DNA of 44,004 bases. Source: Phycisphaerae bacterium (GTDB lineage: Bacteria > Planctomycetota > Phycisphaerae > Sedimentisphaerales > Anaerobacaceae). The notes beneath the pieces were generated by a model. The model saw only the letters and a list, made by a program, of their open reading frames with translations, had not been told where the DNA came from and did not search any database. Shown one piece after another: positions 34,805 through 43,492 of the stretch. Made by a program: the position numbers and the translations under genes. How positions within the stretch are numbered: the first letter of the stretch is position 1; the number at the start of each line of letters is the position of its first letter. The stretch lies in the NCBI GenBank assembly GCA_012744475.1, contig JAAYBV010000077.1, positions 1-44,004 of the forward strand, given 5' to 3'.

Positions 34805-37360
34805 TCAGACCACGATATTGACCAGGCGCGACTTGATGACGATGACCTTCTTCGGGGTCTTGCCCGCCAGGGCTTCGACGACGCGGTCGCAGCCGAGGGC
34901 CTGGGCCTTGATGTCCTCGTCCCCGGCCTCCGCTGGGACAACGATGCGGTCTCTGATCTTGCCGTTGACCTGAACCGCCAACTCGATCTGACTGTCTTTG
35001 ATGAGGTCCTTCTCGTACGTCGGCCAGGGTTCGTAGGCCAGGCTCTGGGCATGTCCCAGCCGCTGCCAGAGTTCCTCGGCAATGTGCGGCGCAAAGGGCG
35101 CCAGCACCAGCAGCAGCGATTCCAGCACCGACTTCGGACGTACCTCCAGTCGCCCCAGATGATTGACAAGGATCATCATCGCGCTGATGGCGGTGTTGAA
35201 GCCAAAGGACTCGATGTCGTCGCCGACCTTCTTGATGGTCTGGTGCAAGAGGCGAAGCGTCTCCTCCTCGGGCGGAACCGGGCGAACGTTCACCGAAAAC
35301 CGGCCCGTCTCTTCGTCGACGACCAGCCGCCAGGTCTTCTGGAGAAACCGGTGGACGCCCTGCACACCCTGCATGCTCCACGGCTTCATCGCCTCCAGCG
35401 GCCCCATGAACATCTCGTACAGCCGCATCGAATCGGCGCCGTAGTCCGTCACGACCTGGTCAGGGTTCACCACGTTGCCGCGCGACTTGCTCATCTTCTG
35501 CCCGTCTTCGCCCAGGATCATCCCCTGGTTGACCAGCTTCTTGAACGGCTCCTTCGTGGTGACGTAACCAAGGTCGTAGAGGAATTTGTGCCAGAAGCGC
35601 GAGTAGAGCAGGTGCAGCACCGCGTGCTCAGCGCCGCCGATATACAGATCGACCGGCATCCAGTACCTCTCTTTTGCCGGGTCCCAGCCGCGTTCGGAGT
35701 TGCGCGGATCGAGGTAGCGCAGATAATACCAGCAGCTTCCCGCCCACTGGGGCATCGTGTTCGTCTCCCGCCGGGCGGTGCTGCCGTCGGGCATGGTGAC
35801 ATCGATCCAGTCCGTCGCCTTGGCCAGAGGCGGCTCGCCCGTCCCCAGCGGCTTGTAGTCGTCCAGCTCGGGCAGGCGCAACGGCAGATCGCTCTCCGCA
35901 AGGCCCATGATTTGCCCGTCCGGCAGGTGCAGGATCGGAAACGGCTCGCCCCAGTACCGCTGCCGGCTGAACAGCCAGTCGCGCAGCTTGTAGTTGACCG
36001 CCCGTTTGCCCAGACCTCGTTCGGCCAGCCAGGCGGTGATTCTCTCTTTGAATTCCGGCGTCGGCAGTCCGTCGAACGGTCCGCTGTTGATGGCCGTGCC
36101 ATCTCCGGTGAAGCACAGCTCGCCCCGCGCGACCCGCTCGGCGTCTTCGCAGCTCGGCGGCTGCACCACCTGGATGATCGGCAGTTCGAACTTCGTAGCG
36201 AACTCGAAGTCCCGGTCGTCGTGCGCTGGCACCGCCATAATCGCGCCGGTCCCGTAGCTGATCAACACATAGTCGCTGATCCAGATCGGAATCCTCGTCT
36301 CATTCACTGGATTGACTGCATACGCCCCGGTGAAGACGCCCGTCTTGTCCTTGGCCAGATCGGTGCGGTCCAGGTCACTCTTTCGAGCGGCCGCTTCGCA
36401 GTAGGCCTTGACCGCCGCTCTTTGCCCGTCAGCGACAATCGCATCCACCAGCGGATGCTCCGGCGCCACCACCATGTAGGTCGCCCCGAAGAGCGTATCC
36501 GGCCGGGTCGTGAAGACCCAGAGGTTGTCGTCGCGTCCGTCGATGCGGAAGCAGACTTCGGCGCCGACGCTGCGCCCGATCCAGTCCACCTGGAGCTTCT
36601 TGATCGACTCGGACCAATCGACCTCCTTCAGATCGTCGAGCAGTCGCTCGGCGTATCTGGTGATGCGCAGCATCCACTGCCGCATCGGCCTGCGAATCAC
36701 AGGATGCCCCCCCCGCTCGCTGACGCCGCCGACAACTTCCTCGTTGGCCAGAACCGTCCCCAGCGCCGGACACCAGTTCACCGGCACGTCCGCCTGGTAC
36801 GCCAGCCGGCGGTCGTCGATATACCGGCGTCTCTGGTCGTCGCTGAGCCCCTCGGGAATCGGCAGTTCCTCGATCGGCCGGGCCTTCTGCTGGCCCTCAT
36901 CGAAGAAGCAGTTGAACAACTTCAGGAAGATCCACTGCGTCCAGTGGTAATACTCCGGGTCCGTCGTGGCGATTTCCCGGTCCCAGTCGTAGCTGAACCC
37001 GAGCGCCTTGGTCTGCCGCTTCATATTGGCGATGTTCTGGTTGGTGGTCTCCTCGGGGTGGGTCCCGGTCTTGATCGCGTGCTGCTCGGCGGGCAGACCG
37101 AAGGCATCCCACCCAAACGGGTGCAGGACGTTGAAGCCCTTCATCCGCTTGTAGCGAGCCACGATGTCCGTTGCGGTGTACCCCTCCGGATGGCCCACGT
37201 GCAGCCCCTGCCCGCTCGGATAGGGGAACATGTCCAAGACGTAGTATTTCGGCTTCGAGGCGTCACAGTCGACCGCCCTGAAGCTCTTGTGCTCATCCCA
37301 GTACGCCTGCCACTTGCGTTCAATCCGTCCAAAATCGTACGTGCCTTCTGTCGTACCCAT
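34805..37360 (-). CDS. leuS: Leucine-tRNA ligase
   Basis: LeuRS charges tRNA-Leu and edits errors. The 851-residue protein starts at the ATG at 37360, with AAAGG about 14 nt upstream; a TTG immediately before it is also in frame. The class I signatures are HVGH (residues 54-57, in [14 protein letters not shown]) and KMSKS (622-626, in [15 protein letters not shown]). The editing domain contains [21 protein letters not shown] and [13 protein letters not shown] long antisense open frame of 1167 codons runs opposite and is a composition shadow. leuS is the first gene of a run that continues with CYTH, lipid kinase, kdsA and radical SAM genes. Confidence 0.97.
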   Translation of the reverse strand: MGTTEGTYDFGRIERKWQAYWDEHKSFRAVDCDASKPKYYVLDMFPYPSGQGLHVGHPEGYTATDIVARYKRMKGFNVLHPFGWDAFGLPAEQHAIKTGTHPEETTNQNIANMKRQTKALGFSYDWDREIATTDPEYYHWTQWIFLKLFNCFFDEGQQKARPIEELPIPEGLSDDQRRRYIDDRRLAYQADVPVNWCPALGTVLANEEVVGGVSERGGHPVIRRPMRQWMLRITRYAERLLDDLKEVDWSESIKKLQVDWIGRSVGAEVCFRIDGRDDNLWVFTTRPDTLFGATYMVVAPEHPLVDAIVADGQRAAVKAYCEAAARKSDLDRTDLAKDKTGVFTGAYAVNPVNETRIPIWISDYVLISYGTGAIMAVPAHDDRDFEFATKFELPIIQVVQPPSCEDAERVARGELCFTGDGTAINSGPFDGLPTPEFKERITAWLAERGLGKRAVNYKLRDWLFSRQRYWGEPFPILHLPDGQIMGLAESDLPLRLPELDDYKPLGTGEPPLAKATDWIDVTMPDGSTARRETNTMPQWAGSCWYYLRYLDPRNSERGWDPAKERYWMPVDLYIGGAEHAVLHLLYSRFWHKFLYDLGYVTTKEPFKKLVNQGMILGEDGQKMSKSRGNVVNPDQVVTDYGADSMRLYEMFMGPLEAMKPWSMQGVQGVHRFLQKTWRLVVDEETGRFSVNVRPVPPEEETLRLLHQTIKKVGDDIESFGFNTAISAMMILVNHLGRLEVRPKSVLESLLLVLAPFAPHIAEELWQRLGHAQSLAYEPWPTYEKDLIKDSQIELAVQVNGKIRDRIVVPAEAGDEDIKAQALGCDRVVEALAGKTPKKVIVIKSRLVNIVV

Positions 37361-37472
37361 CAATCCAGCAACCTTTCTGAGACTCCAGCTCTGCCGCGTT
37401 TCGGCTTAGCCGCACACATCGCGGCCCGCCGCAGGCGCAGCCGTCCGCCCCCCCCTGCCAGCCGAACGAGGT

Positions 37473-37501
37473 ACTATACCGCATTTGGCCGGCCGTTTGT
37501 A
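37473..37501 (-). promoter_or_regulatory. Possible leuS promoter
   Basis: TATAGT reads leftwards from 37478 to 37473, about 113 nt upstream of the leuS start. The -35 region (TACAAA, 17 nt before) is weak. No T-box or other leucine-responsive leader is recognisable in the roughly 105 nt that follow. Confidence 0.35.
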
Positions 37502-37576
37502 GCGAAACTTGCGAAGCGCAAAGGCGTGTCTGTGCGAATTTCGCGGCAAGGCCCGTTTTCCACCACGGAGCGCCAT

Positions 37577-37683
37577 GTGTGGCAGCGGTCCCGATGGCCA
37601 TCGGGAGAGCAAGGTGGAGTTTGCCGATGGCTTCGACGGCATGCGTATCACCATCGGCAAGCCTGCGCTTGCCGCTGCCACAC
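37577..37683. repeat. Three-way-junction-like inverted-repeat element
   Basis: Outer arms GTGTGGCAGCGG (37577-37588) and CCGCTGCCACAC (37672-37683) pair perfectly over 12 bp. Inside are an 18-nt perfect palindrome TCCCGATGGCCATCGGGA (37589-37606) and a 10-bp hairpin TTGCCGATGG/CCATCGGCAA (37621-37630, 37651-37660) with a 20-nt loop. An alternative 7-bp hairpin CGGCAAG/CTTGCCG (37655-37661, 37668-37674) competes with the last two. Such nesting is unlikely by chance and suggests a mobile intergenic repeat or a structured RNA. Confidence 0.75.
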
Positions 37684-37867
37684 GGCTGCCAGGATATTTT
37701 CACAGACACCGGAAGGCAGGGCAAAAGCCGGCGGCGCAGGAACAGTCCGCGACGCCGCCACCGACGCGACTGATACGCGCCGCGTGGCAGCCAAACGCTG
37801 CATGCCATGAAGGCTACGAGCCTGCGAGCGTAAGGCACGCCCAGCAGAAAGGTAACAGGACACGCTG

Positions 37868-37885
37868 CCGAGCCCTACTGCTCGG
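37868..37885. repeat. Hairpin straddling the lamin-tail gene stop codon
   Basis: CCGAGC (37868-37873) pairs with GCTCGG (37880-37885) around a 6-nt loop that contains the stop codon (37875-37877). It may mark the transcript end, but no T-run follows. Confidence 0.4.
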
Positions 37886-38897
37886 GCGCCTCCGCAGGGA
37901 TGATCGCAAACGCCTCGTCGCTGGTGTCGTAGACCGAGAACTGCGTCGCGCTGGACACGCGGACCAGGCATTGCTCCGAATCCACCGGCGGAACCGTCCA
38001 CTCGTAGAGACCGCTGTTGCCGAGGTTGGGCGGGAAGACCGCCATCCAACTGGCGCCTCCATCGAACGAGAACTCGATCAGGACTTGCTCGATGGCCTCG
38101 TCGCTTTCCCACTGAATCGGCGTCACGCTGCCCGCCATCAGAGACTCGCCACCGTTGGGATCGATCAGCGCAATCGATGCCGCGACCGGCTCGACCACGC
38201 GCAGGTCCGCGAGGTCCTGGGAACCCCATCGATTCGGAGAGCCGAACGTGCTGAAATCGGAGCCGTCGTCATAGTCGTTGGAGTACGGCGTAATGGTGCC
38301 ATCCGGGTCCTCTTCCAGACGGAAGATTTCGGTGTCGCCGACACCGCTGGTCGGACTGATGCCTTCCCCAGCCGGACCGAACACGATCGCCCCGGCCGCA
38401 TTGCGGATCCGCAACTGCCAGTTGCTGCTGCTGACCGGAAACGACGAGGCCTCCATGTACAAACCGTCGGCGCCGTCCTTGGCCTGTACGTTGATCCACC
38501 AGTCGCCGGCCTCGGGGTTGTAGCTGATATCACTCGGCACATCCTCGGCCACCGTGATGATCGTTCCGCTGCGAAGGTCCGACCAGATCGCGTTCTGGGT
38601 CAGGTCGAGCGTCTCATCCAGCATGCCGCCTTCGAGCAGGTCGAGGTGCCAGCCCCGCATGTCGAGATGATCCTTGATCACGACGAGTTCGAACCAGTCT
38701 CCTCCGTTGCCTTGGACACGTCCGAAGTAGCTGTCGGAGGCCCTGCCGCCGTCGAGATCGGACGCGGAGTCGCCGCCGTTGAGGAACTCAAGGCTGTCCA
38801 CCGCGTTGTACTCGTTCAGGATCACGTCCGCCCCCCAGGCGGTTGCCGACATCAGGACCAGCCCGACCACGGCTGCCGTCACTCTGCTGTAACTCAT
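37875..38897 (-). CDS. Secreted lamin-tail-like protein with a C-terminal Ig-like domain
   Basis: The 340-residue protein has a signal peptide (MSYSRVTAAVVGLVLMSATAWGA). Residues about 24-220 contain LNEYNAVDS, WFELVVIKDHLDMRGWHLDL, SGTIITVAEDVPSDIS and a GDTEIFRLEED segment, resembling lamin-tail domains (beta-sandwich) found on secreted bacterial proteins, often beside CotH kinase-like domains in planctomycetes. Residues about 240-335 look like an Ig-like domain (DPNGGESLMAGSVTPIQW, LIEFSFDGGASWMAVFP). There is no lipobox, PEP-CTERM or other anchor at the C-terminus. A GGTGG-containing ribosome site precedes the ATG at 38897. It lies 110 nt after the outer-membrane channel gene on the same strand, so it probably belongs to the same transcription unit. 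Confidence 0.8.
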   Translation of the reverse strand: MSYSRVTAAVVGLVLMSATAWGADVILNEYNAVDSLEFLNGGDSASDLDGGRASDSYFGRVQGNGGDWFELVVIKDHLDMRGWHLDLLEGGMLDETLDLTQNAIWSDLRSGTIITVAEDVPSDISYNPEAGDWWINVQAKDGADGLYMEASSFPVSSSNWQLRIRNAAGAIVFGPAGEGISPTSGVGDTEIFRLEEDPDGTITPYSNDYDDGSDFSTFGSPNRWGSQDLADLRVVEPVAASIALIDPNGGESLMAGSVTPIQWESDEAIEQVLIEFSFDGGASWMAVFPPNLGNSGLYEWTVPPVDSEQCLVRVSSATQFSVYDTSDEAFAIIPAEAPEQ

Positions 38898-39007
38898 GAT
38901 TCCACCCTTTCCTTGTCCTCAATTCGTAAATCAACACGGGGCGTGTCGCCCTGTGCGACCGCCGTTGCGATATCCCTTTTGTCTGGTCGCGCGTTCCGGC
39001 CGCGCGG

Positions 39008-40618
39008 TCACTCGTTCACAGGTAGTCCGGCTTGCGTCAGGGCAACCGCTCCCGGCCGCAGTTCCCACATCCCATCCGGCCGCACCTCCAGGACTTCCGT
39101 ATCCCGGTAGAAGTTCAGCGTGGCGTTTGCATAATCCGTCAGCGCGTCGGCCGCCTCGTTCCTGGCGTCGTACAGGTGCTCCAGCGCCGTGAGCACCCGC
39201 CGGCTGCTCACCCGCGCGTACGAAAGTAATTCAAACGTGCTCTCCACGCGCTGCTCCGCCAGACGCACCCCTTCGGACAGGACCTGATACCGCTGCGCCG
39301 TCTCCAGCAGCTTGCGATGGGCCTCTCGGACCTCCATGCGGATGGTGTCGGCCGTCTGGTCATATTCCCGCAACCGCTGATTCAGCGTGACCAGGGCCCT
39401 GGCGTATGAATCCTGCTCGGCCACGCGGTCCAGGGGCAGATCGAGCGTCGCGCCTGCCGCCACATTCCGCTCACCGTCCGTGCGCGTCTCGGCGCTGGCG
39501 AAGATGTTCAGGCCGGGACGCAGAGCGTCCTTGGCGACAAAGACCGCCCGCTGGGCGTCGATCACCGCATCGGCGCTGTTGGTCAAATCGAGACGTTGGA
39601 TCAGCGCCGTCTCGACGGCTTCATCCAACGGGATGTCGGGATAGGGAATCCCCTGGGTCTTCCAGCTCTCGAAGACCTGGACGTCCAGATCGAACTCCAT
39701 GGTGGGGGGCACCCCCATCGTGATCTTCAGGAGGTCGAGCCACCGCTCATATTCCTTTTGCGCCAGAATCTGGGCATCGCGCGCCCGCAGAATCTCCTGA
39801 CGAACCTGGGCCAGTTCCTCATCCGACAGGCGTCCGGCGGCGACCAACGGCTCCACGCGCGTTGCCAACACCTGGAGGGCCTCGACGTGGCGGGCCGCGT
39901 TCTGCGCCATGTCCCGCAGTTCCAGGGCCTCGTGATACAGGGTGACGACGGAGACGATGGTCAGCTTTCGGAAACGGCACACGGTGCGGATCTGGTACAG
40001 GGCGTTTCGCTCCGCCTGGGTCAACGGCTCTCGGACGACGCGCGGATCGCTGCCCCGCAGCAGAGGCTGAACCACACTGGCGCCAAACGTGCCCGTCCAG
40101 CCATGCTGGCCCAGCCCGATGAGGATATCCGCCCATCGCGCGCCGACCGTGGTCCCGACCGCCGCCCCGGTGGCCAGAAGGCGGTTGAAGCCGAGATTCG
40201 GCTCCACAACCACACGCTCGTTCGTCCCGTCATTCGAGTACAACGCCGTCCCGCCCCCGAACAACTGCGTCTCGTAGGAATGACGGATCAAACGCATGTC
40301 GAGCGTCATCGTGTACAGCAGCTCTTTCTGGAGGTGATAGTCACGATTGCGTGCCAGGGCGATGGTCGCCGCCTGGGGAATCGTGAGAATTCCCGTCTCC
40401 GAGACGCTCTTCTCGATCCGCTCGACCTGGTCGATGTCGATATCGTCGGGCGAGGGCGTCGCGCCCGTGATGCGGTAGTTCGCCTGCGGCCCGAATTCGG
40501 GCTCCCATCGGCTGTCCACAAAGCCGTAGACTTTCTCGTCGGCATCGTGTTTGTAGGTCTTCGGACCGCAACCGACCAGGAAAACAAGACATGCGGCGCA
40601 CAAGATGCTTCGTGCCAT
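39008..40618 (-). CDS. TolC-like outer membrane efflux lipoprotein
   Basis: The protein has 536 residues from the ATG at 40618. A GTG at 40648 with GGA 6 nt upstream is an equally good start, giving 10 more residues. A short hydrophobic stretch ends in LVFLVGC, a lipobox, so it is predicted to be a lipid-anchored outer-membrane factor. The body shows the long periodic helices of the TolC family (VSVVTLYHEALELRDMAQNA, LVTLNQRLREYDQTADTIRM, LYDARNEAADALTDYANATL) and beta-strand stretches (LGFNRLLATGAAVGTTVGAR). Homologues form trimeric outer-membrane tunnels for efflux or secretion. It follows the membrane fusion gene by 94 nt, with no ATPase or pump gene between. Confidence 0.87.
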   Translation of the reverse strand: MARSILCAACLVFLVGCGPKTYKHDADEKVYGFVDSRWEPEFGPQANYRITGATPSPDDIDIDQVERIEKSVSETGILTIPQAATIALARNRDYHLQKELLYTMTLDMRLIRHSYETQLFGGGTALYSNDGTNERVVVEPNLGFNRLLATGAAVGTTVGARWADILIGLGQHGWTGTFGASVVQPLLRGSDPRVVREPLTQAERNALYQIRTVCRFRKLTIVSVVTLYHEALELRDMAQNAARHVEALQVLATRVEPLVAAGRLSDEELAQVRQEILRARDAQILAQKEYERWLDLLKITMGVPPTMEFDLDVQVFESWKTQGIPYPDIPLDEAVETALIQRLDLTNSADAVIDAQRAVFVAKDALRPGLNIFASAETRTDGERNVAAGATLDLPLDRVAEQDSYARALVTLNQRLREYDQTADTIRMEVREAHRKLLETAQRYQVLSEGVRLAEQRVESTFELLSYARVSSRRVLTALEHLYDARNEAADALTDYANATLNFYRDTEVLEVRPDGMWELRPGAVALTQAGLPVNE

Positions 40619-40712
40619 CCAGTATCGGTTGTGCGATGCGATTGTCACTGTTCCATCCGCCTTTACCCTGTCGACGGCGCCCGCCGGCGCCGACAAGAGG
40701 ACTGCACGGGCG

Positions 40713-41942
40713 TTACAGCCCGCTGATGCCGACGACCTCGCCCGAAACCACAGACAGGCCCGCAGGAACGCCGATCAGCACGGGCCGTCCCCACTGGGGG
40801 ACGTTCGGATTGACCCACAGACGCTGCGGCATCAACTCAATGACCGGGCCGATGCGCAGGACTTGTGACTCTGCGATCTGCGCGGGCTCTCTGGCCTTGA
40901 CCAATTTGACCGTCATCTGGTCTTTCAGAAGCCGCAGTTGGGCCTCATTGACATAGGCAACGATCTCGGTCGGTTCCAACTCTGCCACGGCCAGAATGGG
41001 ATCGCCGGCCGGAATCACCTCTCCGGCACGCCGCACCGTCTGCTCGCCGGGCCTCTGCAGGAGAGCATCGTTGGCCTGGCCGTGAACGGCGATCACCACG
41101 CCGTCAATCGGAGACGTGAGCTCCACATTGCGGCGCGTTCCCAGAGCCGTCAATTGGGCCAGCAAGCCTTTCATCAGTTCCTCTTGAACCGTGATTTCCT
41201 TGCGAATCGCCTCCAGGGCGTGATCGACGCTCGGCTCCGGCAGACCCTGCTGGCTGAACAGGTCACGCCGTTCTTCGGCCTTTCGCAGGTCTTCCCGCGC
41301 CTGCTCCAGTAGCTGCTCGTTTTCCCGTACCTTGCTCTCGAGGGCCTTAAACTGAATCCTCGCCTTTTCCACCTCGTAGGGGGCAATCGCCTCCTTGCTC
41401 AGCAGATCCTCCAGGATCTTCACCTCTACGCCCAGGTCCTCCAGGGTTCCTCGGTCGAATGCGGTGGTCGCCTGCAACTCGAGAATGCGCACTCGTGTGT
41501 TCTCGACGTCAGCCGCGAATCTCCGTTCGTTGTCGGCTCGGTCGATCTTCAGGCCCGCCATGTCGGTTTCCAACTGATCCTGTGTGGGAATCAGCAGCGA
41601 TGCCAGGCGCTCCGCTTCGGCAGCCGCAACGGCCAACTGCGCTCTCAAGTCCGCTTCGAGCGTCTGCTCGTTGTCCAGAAGCGTATCGACGATCGCCACC
41701 GTCTGGCCCGCCTGGACCGGCTCGAACAGATCGACGGAGATGTTGCGGATGCGCCCCGTGCAGTTCATGGCGATCTGGCGGATTTGGCCCTGGGCGATCC
41801 CGACGACTTGGAAGCGTTCGGCCCGCTGATAGAACAGCCAGACCACCGCGCCGACCGCCGTCAGCCACACGGTGGCCGGCAGAACGTGCCGCAGCAGATA
41901 GCGTTTGCGGAGATGATCGTTTCCAGAGCGTTTCGTCTTCAT
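40713..41942 (-). CDS. HlyD-type membrane fusion (periplasmic adaptor) protein
   Basis: The 409-residue protein has a short basic cytosolic N-terminus, one membrane helix (residues about 20-38), then a barrel-sandwich half-motif (GQIRQIAMNCTGRIRNISVDLFEPVQAGQTVAIV). A long coiled coil of about residues 90-275 (DNEQTLEADLRAQLAVAAAE, VRENEQLLEQAREDLRKAEE) and the second half-motif (RNVELTSPIDGVVIAVHG) follow. Such proteins bridge an inner-membrane transporter to a TolC-type channel. It starts 7 nt after the DUF4956 stop. No ABC, RND or MFS partner lies in the window, which is unusual for HlyD-type adaptors. Confidence 0.9.
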   Translation of the reverse strand: MKTKRSGNDHLRKRYLLRHVLPATVWLTAVGAVVWLFYQRAERFQVVGIAQGQIRQIAMNCTGRIRNISVDLFEPVQAGQTVAIVDTLLDNEQTLEADLRAQLAVAAAEAERLASLLIPTQDQLETDMAGLKIDRADNERRFAADVENTRVRILELQATTAFDRGTLEDLGVEVKILEDLLSKEAIAPYEVEKARIQFKALESKVRENEQLLEQAREDLRKAEERRDLFSQQGLPEPSVDHALEAIRKEITVQEELMKGLLAQLTALGTRRNVELTSPIDGVVIAVHGQANDALLQRPGEQTVRRAGEVIPAGDPILAVAELEPTEIVAYVNEAQLRLLKDQMTVKLVKAREPAQIAESQVLRIGPVIELMPQRLWVNPNVPQWGRPVLIGVPAGLSVVSGEVVGISGL

Positions 41943-41949
41943 GTCGCGG

Positions 41950-42642
41950 CTAAACCTCGAGCAGTTGCTCCTGCATGGTCAGACTGATGTTTTCGATTCC
42001 CTCGACGCGCTCGAGTTCCGAGATCAATTCCTCATTCCGGGCGGCATTGCGAATCATCAATTGATACGCGTAGTCGGCCGGTCCACCAAAGCCGGAGTCC
42101 TGTACAGAGATCAGCGTATAGTTCCCACAGAAGCGCCGCAGGACCGTCGTGATCGGATGGTCCGGCCCGATCGATCCGCGCAGGCTGAACCGCAGGAATC
42201 CGTTGTGCGGCTCATGGGCGCCAAAGTCCGCGAAGTACAGATAGAGGATGATCAGGCACAGCACAACCGTCCCGATGATGGCCGTCGCGTACCGGTGCGA
42301 GCCGGCCGCCATGCCGACCACCAGCGAACAGAAGATGAACGAGATGTCGCGCGTGTCCTTCAGGACGTTGCGAAAACGGATGATCGCCAGCGCGCCCATC
42401 AGGCCGACCGCCGTGATGATGTTGTTGCCGATCACCGCCATGACCATGGCGACCACGACCGTGATCACGATCAGCGATTGCACGTACGAACGGGAGTACG
42501 ACAATCCGCTGTGTGTGGCATAGTAGACCCACGCGATCACCTGCCCGAGCACAAACGCCAGCAGCAGGCTCAGCAGGACGCTCTGCGGGTTGAACGGACC
42601 ACCCATCGGCGTCTCTTCCATCAGTTGCCACAGTCTATCCAT
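41950..42642 (-). CDS. DUF4956 membrane protein
   Basis: The 230-residue protein has about four membrane helices in residues 20-135 (VLLSLLLAFVLGQVIAWVYY, LIVITVVVAMVMAVIGNNII, then SFIFCSLVVGMAAG and AIIGTVVLCLIILYLYF). The conserved DUF4956 block NIITAVGLMGALAIIRFRN-VLKDTRDI lies between the second and third. The C-terminal 90 residues form a soluble ACT-like alpha/beta region. DUF4956 genes are commonly found next to VTC-type polyphosphate polymerase genes, as here, where the start overlaps the VTC stop by eight bases (ATGGATAG). Its biochemical role is unknown; a channel or anchor for the polymerase is a reasonable inference. Confidence 0.9.
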   Translation of the reverse strand: MDRLWQLMEETPMGGPFNPQSVLLSLLLAFVLGQVIAWVYYATHSGLSYSRSYVQSLIVITVVVAMVMAVIGNNIITAVGLMGALAIIRFRNVLKDTRDISFIFCSLVVGMAAGSHRYATAIIGTVVLCLIILYLYFADFGAHEPHNGFLRFSLRGSIGPDHPITTVLRRFCGNYTLISVQDSGFGGPADYAYQLMIRNAARNEELISELERVEGIENISLTMQEQLLEV

Positions 42643-43492
42643 GCCACCCGTTCCTCACCACAGGCGCGCAAAATCCCAGCGTGCAGGCCTGTTCGATCGA
42701 CGTCGCATACTTCGACACCGATCGGGCGTCGAGCTCGAACAGCTCCGCCAGGCGGATCAGCCACGCGGGAAACGTTCCCGTGAACTTGATTTCTAGTATT
42801 GCATGCCCTTCGGTCAAGGCGTTCCGCTGCCAGCCGGAACCCCCGAGGCGGACCAGCGGCGCGTCCGTAACCTTGAAGCACAGCTCCCGGTCAAACGTCA
42901 CTCGCACCCGATTCTCGGAGGTGCTCTCAAAGGCCTGCCTCATGTAGCGGATCAGCACGCGAGGCCCGGCGTTGATGGTCATGGTGTAGAGCTGAAACTG
43001 GTTCAACGCCGTTTCGTCCGTCGTATACCCGCGGGGCGGCAGCCGCCGTCCCACCAACAGAGGCTTGACGTCCTCATCCATGACCCGGGCCCGGCTCTTC
43101 ATGATGACCCGGTTGATCCGCCTCTTGATCTCGAAGAAGCGGGGATACTCCGGCTCATCCGTATAGCTTCGAATCCGAAGCTTGAAACGGTTCTTCTGGC
43201 CGGTCAGCGTTTCCCGGCACAACTTCATATCCGGCGAATCACAATACAGGCTGACAATCGGGTACATGCCGCCGCGTTGAAGCTTGGAGTACCGGTCGTA
43301 CTCCAGAAACTGCCGCACATAGCGTTCGATGGCCGCCGCTTTCGCGTCACTGATGTGATATTTCAACTCGTAGCGGCACGCCAGCATGCGATCGCCGCTC
43401 TTCTTGGCTGTCGGCGCCGGACCGGCTCCGCTTTTGCCCGTCGACGGAAGAACGCAGTCACCCGTCTTTCCCGCTGTCTGGCCTGTCGTCAT
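42635..43492 (-). CDS. VTC-domain polyphosphate polymerase
   Basis: The 285-residue protein starts at the ATG at 43492; the frame opens at 43606, and an ATG at 43384 would give the bare domain. The VTC catalytic tunnel motifs are RYELKYHISDAKAAAIERYV, IVSLYCDSPDM, RFKLRIRSY, FFEIKRRINRVIMKSRARV, RVTFDRELCF and ILEIKFTGTFPAWL. The basic residues on alternating strands (K-R-I-R, E-I-K, E-I-K) line the polyphosphate tunnel of the yeast VTC4 fold. VTC4-type enzymes polymerise the gamma-phosphate of ATP into polyphosphate. The enzyme has no membrane segment and would act at the cytosolic face with DUF4956, whose gene it overlaps. The N-terminal 35 residues are low-complexity. Confidence 0.9.
   Translation of the reverse strand: MTTGQTAGKTGDCVLPSTGKSGAGPAPTAKKSGDRMLACRYELKYHISDAKAAAIERYVRQFLEYDRYSKLQRGGMYPIVSLYCDSPDMKLCRETLTGQKNRFKLRIRSYTDEPEYPRFFEIKRRINRVIMKSRARVMDEDVKPLLVGRRLPPRGYTTDETALNQFQLYTMTINAGPRVLIRYMRQAFESTSENRVRVTFDRELCFKVTDAPLVRLGGSGWQRNALTEGHAILEIKFTGTFPAWLIRLAELFELDARSVSKYATSIEQACTLGFCAPVVRNGWHG

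Larger units (their letters stand above)
37361..37874. other. 514-nt intergenic region with a promoter and structured elements, no gene seen
   Basis: Between the leuS start and the end of the lamin-tail gene I find no credible protein gene. The region holds a probable leuS promoter near 37473-37495, a multi-hairpin element (37577-37683), a further 8-bp inverted repeat GGCTGCCA/TGGCAGCC (37684-37691 and 37785-37792), and a hairpin CCGAGC/GCTCGG over the lamin-tail stop codon (37868-37885). Confidence 0.7.

Noticed and set aside
37361-37480. T-box leader for leuS
   Set aside because: No specifier loop, conserved T-box bulge or terminator/antiterminator pair is visible in the short leader.
34307-37810. 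1167-codon open frame on the plus strand opposite leuS
   Set aside because: It is an antisense shadow of leuS and CYTH, rich in Arg, Leu, Val and His as expected from reading GC-rich codons backwards. It has no recognisable motifs, and leuS has full signatures.
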